A DNA stretch of 64,000 bases from Pochonia chlamydosporia 170 (lineage: Eukaryota; Ascomycota; Sordariomycetes; Hypocreales; Clavicipitaceae). Made by a program: the position numbers and the translations under genes. Below, piece after piece: positions 10,886 to 23,131 of the stretch (positions within the stretch are counted from its first letter, which is position 1; each line of letters starts with the position of its first letter). Under the pieces are notes generated by a model. That model was given only the letters and a program-made list of their open reading frames with translations. It did no database searches and was not told where the DNA came from. The DNA lies in assembly GCF_001653235.2 (NCBI RefSeq), contig NC_035790.1, positions 5,766,001 to 5,830,000 of the forward strand. Direction: 5' to 3'.

Positions 10886-12580
10886 ATGACCAACAACAAA
10901 TCTAGGCAGAGTGCCGACGAGCACACGCCATTGATCAATGGCGAGTCTGCTGGATCGGCCCAAGCTGGCAATCATATTCTGAGACCACAGAGAAGCGGTG
11001 TCATCACCTTCTTTTTCGACGACACGCACACTCCCGGAAATGACAGCAATTCCATCGTCGTCCGTAGCGCCGCATATACCTGGCACGTCACCAAGGTGAC
11101 CCTTTTGAGCAGTGAGTTACCTCCCCAGGACCAAGAAATATTGGCCCACCGTTGCAAGTCGAAAATCGACCAAATTTGGATGGCTTTCATCTTGATGTAC
11201 TTGATAGCTAACAAGAATACGCTGCCAAGGCTATGTGAACTGGCTACTTGTCATGGTCCCCATCGGTATTGCGGCTGGTGCGCTTGGCTGGGGCTCTACG
11301 GCTGTCTTCACCATCAACTTCTTTGCCATCATCCCCCTTGCCGCCGTCCTCTCCTTTGCGACTGAAGAAATTGCAATGAAATTGGGTCAGACTATGGGCG
11401 GCCTGCTGAACGCCACATTTGGAAACGCCGTGGAATTGATTGTAAGTGTGATTGTGTGACGGCAACTAAACTTGGCTCACAAACCACCGCCTATGGGCTA
11501 GTCACTAATTTGGTGTTGCAGGTCAGCATTGTTGCCCTGAAGGATGGCCAAATTGAAATCGTACAGGCCTCGATGCTCGGTTCCATTTTGTCCAATTTGC
11601 TACTGGTTATGGGAATGTGCTTTTTGTTCGGAGGTTTGGTACACCGAGGTCGAAATGGAGCCGGTACAGAGCAGTCTTTTTCTGCTGCCGTGGCCCAGAC
11701 TACTTGCTCCCTGATGACTCTGTCTTCTGCTTCGCTTGTCATTCCCGCGACTGTGAGTAATTATGCAACACATGCTCACGCTAAAAATTCAAACGTCCAC
11801 GCTGCTAACAAATGCTACCCGTAGCTCTATGCCGTACTGGCCCAGAACGGATCCGACGACAAGAGTAGCAGCATCCTCATTCTATCCCGAGGCACCGCTA
11901 TTATCCTGCTGCTACTGTATACCATGTATCTCGTATTCCAGCTTCGAACACACAGCAATCTTTTCGATAACGAAGCGCAGGCACTCGCCGAGGAGGAGCA
12001 GGAAGCTAAAATGGGACCTGTGGCTGCGGGCATGGTTTTGGTTGTTGTTACAATTCTGGTGGCCATATGCGCCGACTACCTCGTTGGTAGCATCGATGAC
12101 ATTGTCGAGAAGTCAAACATCAGCAAGGCGTTTATTGGTTTGATTCTCATTCCAATCGTTGGCAATGCTGCTGAGCACGTTACGGCCGTGGTTGTGGCTC
12201 TCAAGGACAAGATGGACTTGGCTATGGGCGTTGCCATTGGTTCAAGCATCCAGATTGCTCTTGGTGTTACCCCATTCCTTGTTATTATTGGCTGGATCAT
12301 CGGCCAGCCTATGTCCCTGCACTTTGAGACTTGTAAGTTTGTTCCATTGTTAACCTTGGCGTTTTGAATATCGAAGTTCTGACGCAAAATTACAGTTGAG
12401 ACCGTCGCCTTCGCCGTATCGGTCCTCGTTGTCACATATACCGTGCAGGATGGTAAATCCAACTATCTCGAAGGAGCTATGCTTTTGGGGCTGTACCTCA
12501 TCATTGCTGTCGCATTTTACGCCACACCCAGCGACGCCTTTGACGGTTCCATCACTCGACTTTTGGGTAAATCATCATGA
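10886..12580 (+). CDS. Vacuolar Ca2+/H+ exchanger, CAX family (Vcx1-like)
   Basis: Five exons (10886-11111, 11230-11441, 11522-11752, 11825-12332, 12396-12580) encode 453 residues. The two alpha-repeat signatures of CAX exchangers are present: GNAVELI at 140-146, continuing into [20 protein letters not shown], and GNAAEHV at 336-342, followed by [16 protein letters not shown]. About eleven hydrophobic membrane segments surround them. An acidic loop (about 272-287) divides the halves, as in yeast Vcx1. The protein should move cytosolic Ca2+ into the vacuole in exchange for protons. The N-terminal 60 residues are hydrophilic and may be regulatory. The start is the ATG at 10886; the frame is open upstream but lacks an ATG. 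All introns have consensus donors, and four of the five exon junctions fall in conserved sequence. Confidence 0.92.
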
Positions 12581-12921
12581 GATGGCACTTGGGGGGGTCA
12601 AGAACTTTGAATATATCGGCTGAACGTACCGCTGGTTGGGATAAACTGTATGCCGAAAATATGTACGTTTTAGGGAAGAACCGTATTCAGGGAAAGACCA
12701 GAGGTCGACCAAGGGGAAATCCTGTCGGTTCGGTGGTAAAAAATAATGGCTCTACGCTGCCTCGTCTAGTTCGCTAGGCGGGATATTTCCTACTGTTATT
12801 GTATGAGGGTTGATACTTTGAATATTGGCGTTGAGGAATCAATATATTTTGTCTAATCACGATTCGCCGTGCAATGCTCCCTATACAATTTATATTCTAA
12901 TATAAAAACCTAACCTCATAT
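12581..12921. other. Convergent 3' intergenic region
   Basis: 341 bp between the stop codons of two converging genes. It is AT-rich near 12840-12920, consistent with polyadenylation signals for both. No gene is seen. Confidence 0.5.
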
Positions 12922-15635
12922 TTAAGCAGTCGGTTTGGACATGGGCGCAATGATACCCTGCTTCATGAGAACTCTTGGTTTCGTGCTATCCTGGAAGGTC
13001 TCCTTCGTCATCCACTCCGGTCCAACGGGCAATCTTAGCGATCGCTCGTACTGGGCTCTCGATTCAAAAGGATGGGGTAGTTGGGATGCGAGATACCGAT
13101 CATTCTAGGCCGGTTAGCTTCATTGCCTGTAAAACTTGAATAGAGGTGAGATAATATGACATACCTTTTTGATTCTCTTCTCATTAATAATCACTTTATC
13201 CAGCTTAGCATCCTTTCTGTCCTTCCGCTTAATACCCTCTACTTTGGTCAAGAACCGGCCCTGATGTCTCTTCTTCTCACGATTACTAACACCATCGCCG
13301 ACCCAGGACCCCCATCCTGGGAGCGTATTATCAATGACCTTGTCGTCGTCTGCCTCGGCGACCTGGTCCTTCTCACGCGAGAATTCGGCAACCACGTCGT
13401 CTCCTGCAAAGGCGCGCGCAACGAGTGCCTGGTCACGAATGGCGAGGGGCATGTGCTGCTCTGTTTCGGAGGCGGAGTCATCTTCGTTGGCGGGCGGCTT
13501 GGGTTTTGAAGCGACGAGGATATTGGCATTGAGATCGAGGTCTTGGGGGAGGGGGGCGGATTTCTTGCGGCGTGTTTCGCCGCGGGACCAGGCGCCGGTT
13601 GTGGAGGCGGGTTCTGCAGAGGGAGTTGGCGCTTGGGGCTTGTTGATGATGATGTCGACTTCTGGTTCGGTTTCTGATGCGCGGCGCCGTTTGGGGGTGC
13701 GGTTGGATGTGTCGAGGGCGGGTTTGGCGGTGTTGGTTGTGCCGTAGCTTCTGCGGCCGACTTGGTCGACTTCATATTCGGATGAGTCTTGGTTGGAGTC
13801 ATCGCCGTCGAGGTCTCGGCGGATTTGGCGGATTGTTTCGTCGTTGGCTTGTTTGCGGGCTGCTTCGGCCTTTTGCATGAACTTCATGCTCATCAACTTT
13901 GATTGGGGCTCGTCATCTACTTCTTCGAGTTCCCTTAGTTGGCGTCGGATGTCGTCGTCGGAGTCGCTGCCGGAACTGCTAGTTGCGTCAGAGTCAGAGT
14001 CGCCGTCGACACCGGCTTTGCCTTCTTTTCGTCGGCGGAGCTCTTCGTCCTTGCGAGCCATTTCCGTTAAGCCGGTACGGAATTCGTCATCCCACACCGC
14101 ACGCTTGTTCTTGGATCCAATCTTGGCCCATTTGCTCTCCTTGTGACGCTGGCCAACTCGTTCCAAGGCACGGCGACGGTCTTGAGCTTCTCTCTCTTCT
14201 TCGGAGTCAATCTCCCCGGCCTCCTCCATGGCTTCCTTGGTGGCCATTTCATCGCGTTCCCTTTGCTTTCTGTGAACTCGGTGGTATGCTTTACTCTTGA
14301 TCTTCTTCATGCGCTTGGCTCGCTTTGCTTCTCTGGAAACGAGTTCTCGCTCCATGCGTTTTCTGGCCAGGGCTTCCTTTCGTGATAGCATGTTGCCTTC
14401 TTCGTCGAACTCCCGGGGCTTGGGTTTGGGTTCCTTGTTCATGGCCAGGCCACTCTGCTCCATGATGGACATAATGGCGGATTCAAGCTCATTGCTGGGT
14501 TTCTCTGAGCTGAGGGGTTGAATCTCCGTGGTGTCCAGACCTGCGGTAGCAGAATTTTGAGGAAGTGGAAATACTAGATGTTCGGCTCTTCGGTTTTGCT
14601 TGACGGTGTCCGTCCACCGGTCCAATGTCTCGTTGGTCTTATCGTAAGCAGCACTTCGGTCCAGCCGGCCTTGCTCTCGTCGTGATAGCGGGACTGCTAG
14701 TTTTTGGGCAGCACCGGGGCGCTTCTCTTTAGCTTCCTTGTTCATCAACTTGAGAGACTTCTTCATTATCGGATCACTTAGTCCAGAGAGACCCAAATCT
14801 CCGAGCGAAAGCTTTTGTCCGACACTTGATTTTGATTTCTCATCCTCCTTTTCACCACCATACTGCGAAACGAGCCCCTTCAAGGCATTCAGCTTTTCCG
14901 GATCGACCTCTGCATCTTCGTCTTCGTCTTCATCGTCGTCCTCGTCGTCATCATCATCGTCCTCTTCCGACTCGTCTTCATCCTCTTCCGAATCTCCAGA
15001 GCCAGATTCGTCATCTGCCTGAGGTTCCTCCTCCGACTCTTCTTCCCACTGATCCAAAGCGGTCGCCAAGTCGATAGCATCCGCGCCGAGGGTCTCGCCT
15101 TCGTCATCGTTCGAGTCATCCTCAGAATCATCGTCCGCCTGTAAATTTCGTCAGTGCCAGTCTCCAGATGCGCAAAGTCTAAGTAACATACAGCCTTCGA
15201 TTTACTCCCACGGAAGGTATATTCCTCAAACCTCTCATTGTCGCTGTCGCCAAACGCATCATCACTCTCAATTTCCGAGTCCTCATCATCGTCTCTCAAC
15301 CCGCCTAGACGCCATTCATTGCCCTCGCTGTCGCTGCCGTCCTCGCCATCGTCGTCACCTCGTGCCGGGCCCTTGACCTTTTTTCTTCTCGGCTGTTCCT
15401 CCTCATCTTCGTCTTCATCCTCATCTTCCTCATCTCTACCATGCTTCTTTTCAATTTCGGCATCGAGTTCTCTTGCTCGCGGTGTTCTTTTGTGTTTCGT
15501 GGGGTACATGTCCTGTGCGATACCAAAGGCATTGAGCGCATTCTTCTGCGATCTCGCCTTGGACCCCTTTTTGCCGCCCGCTTTGGCCTTGGGCGCGGCC
15601 ATCAACGACCGGCCATGTGCTTGTCGTCCCGGCAT
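12922..15635 (-). CDS. utp14: Utp14, U3 snoRNP / SSU processome component
   Basis: Three exons on the minus strand (15635-15192, 15138-13165, 13104-12922) encode 866 residues, close to yeast Utp14 (899). The N-terminal third is acidic with long Asp/Glu/Ser runs. The middle is a lysine/arginine-rich helical region containing SKAYHRVHRKQRER and VWDDEFRTGLTEM. The C-terminus carries the Utp14 hallmark: GWGSWVGDG, then GRFLTKVEG, then LPHPFESRAQYERSLRLPVG and PEWMTKETF with PRVLMKQGIIAP at the end. Utp14 binds U3 snoRNA-containing pre-ribosomes and activates the helicase Dhr1 (known family function). The start is the ATG at 15635; codons farther upstream are open without ATG. Introns are GTATGT-TTTACAG and GTATGT-CCTAG. 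The last 60 residues exist only if the second intron is spliced. Confidence 0.92.
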
Positions 15636-15965
15636 TGTGCAAGACCCGAATTGCTCGTCCTTTTGTGGTTGTTGCAAGCCGGGGACAACTGTAGTGGCGG
15701 TACTGGGAGAAAGCTCTTTACCACTTTTCTGCCGACCTCAAAAAAATTTGGCGGTGAGGGTCAATCTTTGGCGGGGACCCTTGGGTCCGAGTCCCGCCTA
15801 TCAGCTCACTCTTATTTCCGCCCACCTTCGGCTGGTGCCAGTGGAACCATCACAGGTCCTAGTGCTAATTAAAGCCGGGTCCCACGGAACCTAGGTCCTT
15901 TTTGCAACGTCGAGAACAACAAATTTCGTCTTCTTGTCTGTGATTCTGGACAGCATCACGACAGG
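15636..15965. promoter_or_regulatory. Bidirectional promoter between utp14 and cox15
   Basis: 330 bp separate the divergent start codons, so both 5' leaders and promoters are packed here. Coupling of ribosome-biogenesis and respiratory genes by a shared promoter is possible but untested. Confidence 0.55.
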
Positions 15966-17457
15966 ATGACGTTAATTGTTCCTGGAATGAGGAGGGTAGC
16001 CTTGCAGGCTCCCTCCCGGTTCTTCGTCTGCAACCAATGCCTCCGCCAGACCGTTGCGCCTCAACAACGATTCGCATCGCGCGTTCTAAATGTCGTACGA
16101 TCTCGAGGTTTTGCAGATGCGAAACCCGCGACACCGCTGGGAAGCATGGCCGACCACGTTGCTTCGCGCTCTACATCTACGCAGGCTCGCGAGCTTGCCA
16201 AAACAGCCTTTCCCAAGACGAATCCCAAGAGTGTGGCGTATTGGTTGATTGGCAGTGCCGTCAGTGTATTCGGCATTGTTGTCTGGGGAGGGCTCACGAG
16301 GTTGACGGAATCGGGGTACACATGATCCAATCGCGCCCAATTCAGCTACACAAATGAGATATAGCTAACGTGATCCAAAATACAGTCTTAGCATTACAGA
16401 ATGGCGCCCCGTCACCGGTTCACTACCGCCCATGTCCCAAGAAGACTGGGAGTCCGAGTTCGAAAAATACCGAGCTTCGCCGGAATTCAAACTCCTCAAC
16501 CCGCACATGACCCTCGATGAATTCAAAAAGATTTACTTTATGGAATGGGCACACCGCGTCTGGGGCCGCTTCATTGGATTATCCTTCGTCTTGCCCACCG
16601 TGTATCTCATTGCCCGTCGAAGAGTCACTACCAAGATGGCCTTCAACCTCCTCGGTATATCTGCGCTCATCGGCTTCCAAGGTTTCATCGGCTGGTGGAT
16701 GGTCAAGTCCGGCCTGAAAGACGACCTATTCGCACCCGGCTCCCATCCTCGCGTCTCTCAATACCGTCTCACAGCGCATCTCGCCACCGCATTCGTCTGC
16801 TACTCGTGGATGCTCCTCTCCGGCCTGGCCATCCTCCGCACACACCGTCTTCTCGCTGATCCCAAGGCCGCCATGAGCGCTCTCCAAGCCCTCAAGAACC
16901 CGGCCCTCAATGCATTCCGCCGCTCCGTCTTTGCTGTCGCCGGCCTCACCTTTATCACAATCATGTCTGGAGCGCTCGTTGCCGGCCTCGACGCAGGTCT
17001 CATTTACAACGAGTTCCCGAAGATGGGTCTGGGCCTAACACCACCGAAAGCCGAGCTCTGGGACAAATTCTACTGCCGCAAAGAAGATGGCTCGGATCTC
17101 TGGTGGCGCAATATGCTCGAGAATCCTAGCACCGTTCAAATGGACCATCGAATCCTCGCTGTTTCGACATTCTGCGCCATCCTGGCTCTTTTCACCTACT
17201 CACGCACCGGCCGCGTCGCTGCTGCTTTGCCCAAAGATGCGAAGAAGGGAGCAACGGGTTTGGTTCACCTGGTTTGCATGCAGGTTGCGCTTGGTATCTC
17301 CACCTTGATCTACATGGTGCCCATTCCCTTGGCCGCAGCCCATCAGGCTGGCAGCCTTGCCGTACTGACTGGCGCTCTTGTCTTGGCACATCGGTTGAAA
17401 GTACCTAGGCCAACTTTACGAATGATTGAGCAACGACTGAAGCAGCTCAAGCAGTAG
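15966..17457 (+). CDS. cox15: Cox15, heme A synthase
   Basis: Two exons, 15966-16315 and 16386-17457, encode 473 residues. The 70-nt intron (GTACAC donor, GCTAAC branch point at 16364-16369) splits the Gly of LTESGLSITEW, a signature of the family. The first 90 or so residues are an Arg/Ser-rich mitochondrial targeting sequence. About eight membrane helices follow. The heme-binding histidines expected for the two four-helix halves are visible in FMEWAHRVWGR, YRLTAHLAT, MDHRILAV and AAHQAG. Cox15 oxidises heme O to heme A in the mitochondrial inner membrane, using ferredoxin and ferredoxin reductase, and is needed for cytochrome c oxidase. Length and all key residues agree with a working enzyme. 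Confidence 0.95.
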
Positions 17458-18007
17458 TTGGGTGAGTAAAAGCTCCAAGTGTAATATATCAACAACTGTA
17501 TGAGTATAGCCGAGTAGAAGGCAGCATGAATTGTACAGTAAGCCACACAACAGCAGGAAAGGGGGTTAGAAAGGGATTTTGTTGGCGTCGTCTCTCGACT
17601 CAATTTCTATAGATATGTGATTATCACAAAATAAAGTTATTTGCATTAAATTCTTGGTTCTCATTGACGTGCGTGCCCACCAGCCCAATATGCAGACGAA
17701 CCGAATCTTGGAGAAAATGAAATGATACAAAATGAAAGCAAGAAGAAAAGAGAGATAGAAAATTTTGCAATTCCCGCCAGAAAACTTTTGTTGTTTCATA
17801 TTAACACATCATGAGCGGCATCATAAGCCGCCAAAAAATTTAAGGTCCTTATTCGTTACAGTGTTCGCTGATCGCTCAAAAGGGCAAACTTCATCGAACT
17901 TTTCTCTGGCTCTTGTATCCCAACGCCATATTCGGGTCATTCCTCCGCAGCAACTGTATTGACCAAACCCTCTTTTTCATGGGCCGCTCCTTACCGTCTC
18001 CTAGGGC
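17458..18007. other. Convergent 3' intergenic region
   Basis: 550 bp between the converging cox15 and coiled-coil gene stops. It is AT-rich around 17600-17800 and contains no supported gene or repeat. Confidence 0.5.
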
Positions 18008-20057
18008 TCACTGTTCCATGTACATGTCTCCACGCACTTGCTGCATCATTGACATATCGCCGCTATGCATGTGGTTGCCTTGCATCGCCATATTCATATT
18101 CGGCATGGACCTGGTCATTGTCATGGCTGACCGGCCAGCCGGGCTTCCCCCTCCATTCTGCATCATGAAACGCATATCCTGTGCAGCTCCTTGTTGTTGA
18201 ACAAGGTTTCGGGTTCGCGGAACTTCAAGTGATGCGGTTTGCTGCATGGGTGCGTGAGCATGCTTTACCGGAGAAGCGTTCATAATGGCAAAACTGTCGT
18301 CATCTTCCATCTCGGCATCCGCATCCTGGTCACTAACTTCCTCGTCCTCCTCATCGTCTTCTTCCTCTTCTTCGGCAATAGAAGGCGGACCGGTTGTACT
18401 TGTGGACGCGGCAGTGTGTTCGCTGATAGGTCCAGTGGTGCTCGCTGTGGACAATCGCTTGCCACTCGAAATATTGGACTGGGGGACAGGTTGTTGGTGT
18501 TGCTGCTGCATCGTCTGAGGCATGCCGTGCGATTGAGACCCCGACGGACTAGTCAAATTGACCGGCGTCTGAACTGGCTGATCCAATGACCGTTGTGCAC
18601 TCATTCCACTCGATGTTACCCGAGTAGACGTAATGACGTTCTTCCAACGCTCAATCGACTTGGCAACAACAGTCGCAATATCCACATGTCGATCCTCCAT
18701 GTCGAAGCCAACACTCTTGCCACCCTTCACACCCTGTTCATATGCGTAACTAATCACATCTCGATCTATGGGGATGGTTGTTGGCGATAGGAGTTTGAAT
18801 TCGCGGGGCTGCTGCAGGCGATTCAGCTGATCGATCTGCATCTTTAGATTTGCATTCTCTTGTTTCAACCGATGTTGCTGTGCTTTGATACTTTCCATCT
18901 CCTTGTGCTTTCTGCCCACTCCACGTGCAAGTTCTAGAATCCAAAGTTCTTGCTGCCTCTGTGCAGGCAATGAATCCCATACGGTATATGCAGACTGCAG
19001 GTGCTCTTCCACCAACTTCTCCAAACTATCCGCCGCCTTCTCGGCCTTTTTCACAGCTTCACGGGCATCCTTTTGCAAATTGCTTGTTGGTGGATAGGTA
19101 AGTTCCTCAGATGCTGCGGTAGTGGCAGCGGCACACGTCACTTTCCAAGCTCTAAATTCCTCCTTAAAGTATGATTTCAGAGCTCCGAATTCCCGCTGAC
19201 CCGGAGATTGCACAGACCAAGAGGTCGATGTCGGATGCTGCGTCGAAGAGAATAGTGTTGGTGGTGGATGCAAGCACTGTAGTGTGAGTGCTGGAAAGTC
19301 GAGAGACAGCGGATCAAAATCGAATGGCATGGAGCCGTTGTCGATGTGTTGCCTGCAGACAATTAGAACACAATTACGCCAAGTTGACGCAACTTTGGGA
19401 AGGTGAAGGGGATAAAAGCAAGCAGACGGGGGAAACGTACTTGGCTGCCCTCCAGGAACTGACAAGCTCCCGCAGGGCGAGTTCTGCGGCACGAGCAGTG
19501 TCCATGGCATCTGCCAACTTCTGCTTCACATCGAATTGGGCCTTTTGAACGGCCTGCTTGCTTACTGTTCGCTGCAACCCCGGTCGTTTCACTGCATCAG
19601 ACCCAGCTTCTGCATCCCAAGACCCTTTTGCAGGTATGTCATTCATGACACCCGTCGCTTCCCACCTGGGCAGAAATGGGAACTTGCTCAGAGTGGAATC
19701 AACAGCATACGTCCCGTCCTTTGGTACGGATTTAGCAGCCATCGATTCATTCTCGTGGTTGGAAGCTTCCCTTTTCGGAGCAGGTCTTGGTGTTCCTGTT
19801 GGGGTAGAATCCTGGCGCCCACCAAGAGAGCCACGGGGCTGCCTCCTTGTAATGCCACCTCGCAGCTTTCGTATAGCTTCCACATCATGGACACCATCGG
19901 GTGGTTTGGGATTCTTTTCTTTTATGTAAAGATCGAGATGACGGCCGAGCGAAGAAGAAGTAAAAGCTTGCAGGCAGTAAGGACAATTTTTGTCCTTTGG
20001 TGCACTGAGCTTGGCAGGGGTCGAATCGGAGTTTTGGGACGCCATATCAGCAGCCAT
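18008..20057 (-). CDS. Unrecognised coiled-coil protein with CxxC-H N-terminus
   Basis: Two exons (20057-19441 and 19352-18008) encode 653 residues; the 88-nt intron has a GTACGT donor and splits a Lys codon. The N-terminus has CPYC (C25, C28) and H40 within SSLGRHLDLY, then LRGGITRRQPRG. It looks like a small zinc-binding module, but no fourth Cys or His is evident. Residues about 297-325 and 350-388 are predicted coiled coil (KHKEMESIKAQQHRLKQE is typical). The C-terminal third is low complexity: Gln/Ser-rich, an Asp/Glu run, then Met/Asn/Gly-rich to the end. I recognise this as a conserved-looking fungal protein but cannot name a function. A nuclear scaffolding or regulatory role would be a guess. 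A second in-frame ATG lies at 20045, four codons downstream. Confidence 0.72.
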
Positions 20058-20081
20058 GGTGCCAGTATGGAGTGAATGGGC

Positions 20082-20109
20082 CAGCTCAGCTCAGCTCAGC
20101 TCAGCTCAG
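20082..20109. repeat. CAGCT pentanucleotide run in 5' leader
   Basis: 5.6 tandem copies of CAGCT, 25 bp upstream of the start codon of the minus-strand coiled-coil gene, so probably within its 5' untranslated region. Every unit contains the palindrome AGCT. Confidence 0.85.
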
Positions 20110-20605
20110 TGGGTGGAATTCGAATGGCAGCTGGGGGCTCAATTGTTGAAACGAGTGTAGATCCAATATGGAATAAATATTATGTCACCAAGATGTGAAA
20201 ATTATAAAAAAGTCGTTGAGGCCAAACTGAAGAGCCGGGCTCCTGCCATGGGGAATTTTCCGACGACAAGCATAAGGAGTGTCTGTTCTGTATAGAGATT
20301 AGAGATTGGGGGGTTATTAACGAATGTGTGGGGAGGAAGAAGAGGCAGCAGAAACCGGACCCCAAAAGCTTTGGTGACAATGAAGTACGAAAAGCTTCGA
20401 GATTGGCAAGCTGGCAGAATCAAAAGCCCAGGCAAGGCCACGGAGAAGAGAAATCCGTTGTAACGGCCTGCTTCTCGCGGGGGAGAAGGACAAAGTAGTT
20501 GGGAGAGGAGAAGGAAGAGAGAGGGAAGGATCGTGGGAGGCTGCACAATTATTTTTTTGCTCAGTCCCCAAAGTAATGCTTTCCTGGTGAACTCAGGGGT
20601 GGAAC

Positions 20606-20683
20606 CGGATGGGGATACGGATGGGGATGTTATGTGGATGTGGATTGGGGATGGATGGGGGATGGGGATAGGGATAGGGATCA
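20606..20683 (+). repeat. G-rich GGGGAT-type degenerate repeat
   Basis: A purine-biased stretch built from irregular units such as GGGGAT, GGATGT and GGGATA. It contains more than four G-runs of three or four on the plus strand, so a G-quadruplex is possible. It is not a telomeric TTAGGG array. Confidence 0.6.
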
Positions 20684-20717
20684 ATGATACAAAGTACATG
20701 TGCCGCCTGCACACACA

Positions 20718-20737
20718 CCAGACCAGACCAGACCAGA
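20718..20737. repeat. CCAGA pentanucleotide run
   Basis: Four perfect copies of CCAGA, continued by degenerate GAGCAGACGAGACGAGACC sequence to about 20758. The same unit recurs near 20860, 22788 and 33696. Confidence 0.85.
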
Positions 20738-21603
20738 GCAGACGAGACGAGACCAGACGCATACATACCATCCATCCACTTGCACAGAGTAGTGACAAGA
20801 CTTGACAACTTTAGAATACGGGCTTGACCAGACGAGCCGAAACCACAGCAGACCACAACAGACCAGACCAGACTCCTCAACTGGGAAGATGTCAATCCTG
20901 GGGTCAGGCTGCCCGTGGTGCTCGGGGTTCAAATGTTCGATGCGTGGAGTGCAAGTTGAGCGCAGGTGAAAGTCCGGGTGCAACCTGGCTGCAGGCGGAA
21001 GCAAGTGCAAGTGAAGGCTGGGCTGAGGTGTAAGCCAGCTCCAGCTCAAGCTGCTCTGGCCTGGTTCAATTTGATTGATGTTTGGTCAATCCAAACAAGA
21101 CAAGGCCAGCTTCCACCAGACCAGACACTCCTCCTTCAATCTGCCCTTAATTGGCACCAGACAAGGCAACCAGACAAAACATAAAAAATAAAAATAAAGT
21201 CGGGGCCTCTCAGTGGCTCTTTGTCGGCCCAGGAAACTGAGCGATCAATTGATGTCAGCTCGGGCAAGGCGAAGTTCCCGGTGTGTGTGTCAGTTGTGTG
21301 GTTGACCAAGTAATGTCTCGCAGCACTGGGCTTGTTTTTTTTTTTTTTTAGTTCCAACGTTGCGTCGTGTTGAAACTACAAGATATTTATGAAGGTCGAA
21401 TACATAAGTAGTTGGATCAGTCACTTTAAGTATTAATTGCATGTGGCTATAGCCCAACCGGCCGCGGCTCGTCACAGCGAACAAGATTCAACTCCTACAG
21501 TCCCAGTTCAAGCCTCAACAAGAACAGTCTGGTAGGAATCCTGGCTGGAGGCCGGTAGTAGACCACTTGGCCCCTTGGCTTGCTTCGGTCAAATGAAGGT
21601 CAT

Positions 21604-21644
21604 GTACGGAGTACCGAGCGATTATACATGCATGTACGGAGTAC
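21604..21644. repeat. Two GTACGGAGTAC motifs 30 bp apart
   Basis: Identical 11-base motifs start at 21604 and 21634. The arms GTAC/GTAC flank GGA, making the motif nearly its own reverse complement. Further copies lie at 24982-24992, with the core TACGGAGTA at 23652 and 59210. Confidence 0.8.
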
Positions 21645-22787
21645 TTACTCACCTACACCCAAATACTTTCACAAGTGCTGTCAATTTTGGAACCTGGCAC
21701 CTTGTATTTGTACGAATAGTCTCTCAAGTCCCTGGTAGGTATAGCAATTCATGGTATCCGGGGCAGATGCGACGTCAATCCGCGCCTACCTCAACCGACC
21801 CCCGGTCAGTGGTGAGTTCGTGGCTCACAAACTAGGCTAGTTCCTTGGTTACTCAAAATCTGAAGGCCCAGGTCGACATGGGGTTGAATCTTGTGAGATA
21901 TTGCTGTTTGTGGCAGAAACAGGAGCCTAAGAAAAGCTTCTGCAATTTCATTCAGACTCAATCATCGATCCAGCCCATTCCGTACCATGGGCACCGACGG
22001 ACCATGTGAAGGCAATCTCTCCCAATTTTCCACCCACCTGGTGATTGTCCGTTAGTACTCATGTAGTTTCCCTCATGCACAGACCGGTCGAAGGCATGGC
22101 CGCAGCAAACCATGTTAGACCCAGCATGCATCTTGGTCCTTTACAGACATGGCTTGCTCGTAGTGGAGAGAGGCCTTGCCTCCGTTTGCAAAGTGCTCCG
22201 AGTCTAGCAGAGACAAAGTAGACACCTTCCAAGTGCAATATTCGGTACACGAGCCAAGACTTGGTTGATTGGCGGTTGAGAAGCATGGCACAAGAACTCG
22301 GCGGGCAGACTCCGTGTCCAACCAAAATGGAGGGGGGAGGTGAGCAAGCCAACCACTGGCCTAATAATCGCTACACGGCTCGACTTCGTCGCTTGGTTGT
22401 TCGATGCATGTTGGACATGGTGGTGGTGGATGTGCGTTGTGGATGATGGTGGTGGATGGTGGAGGGTGGGTCTCACCAGTTCGGCTGCCGCGTCCCACGT
22501 CAGGACAGGGTCAGGATCAAATGGACCCAGTGCCAGGCTCGAATTGACGTCTGCTGTGCTTGTCTTGCTGGCTGGAGGCGCTGGGCTGGCGTTAGAGCGC
22601 TTAAGGCCTAGCGCCAGCCCATCAGGTCAAGTCAGGCCAGGTCAGGTCCGTCATGGCCCGTCAGTTCCAACCCGTTGGCCTGGTCATACTTGTCATGGGC
22701 TTGTCATGAGGTGGCCCAGTTGAGGCCCTTGAGCTTTGCCGTAGTGTTTGACCTTTGGGACATCGACCAAAAGGCCAGACAGACAGA

Positions 22788-22804
22788 CCAGACCAGACCA
22801 GACC
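22788..22804. repeat. CCAGA pentanucleotide run
   Basis: 3.4 copies of CCAGA following a CAGA tract, in the gene desert. Confidence 0.8.
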
Positions 22805-23110
22805 CCGGCCTCAGAGCACAAGTCTATCAGGTCAAGCTGGTCCAGTCCAGCCTGGTTAGTAACATTGAAAGTATTGAGCCTTGTACCTGGCTGGCACTTG
22901 CCTCCAATTGACCAGAGCCCACTCGAGCTGCTCCTTCCGTGCCTCAATCCCCAAGCGACCACGCCAGGCCACACCAGGCCCCATCGATCATTGATCCCAC
23001 GGATGGGGCAACCGCTTCCAACGGGCGCCTTCCGGTCAGATTCGTTGACTTCTAGTGCCCACAGACCAGACCCCAATCGCCTGACTGACGTGTCTCTGAT
23101 GTGTCACAGT

Positions 23111-23131
23111 CTCCATTCTCCATTCTCCATT
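23111..23131. repeat. CTCCATT heptanucleotide run
   Basis: Three perfect tandem copies of CTCCATT in the gene desert. Confidence 0.8.

Noticed and set aside
14738..15022. Poly-serine frame on the plus strand
   Set aside because: Mirror image of the Asp/Glu tract of Utp14 on the other strand.
20640..20683. Possible telomere-like repeat in GGGATA units
   Set aside because: The unit is not TTAGGG, copies are irregular and the location is internal.
20202..20798. 198-codon minus-strand frame
   Set aside because: Partly the translation of the G-rich and CCAGA repeats; several frames are open at once.
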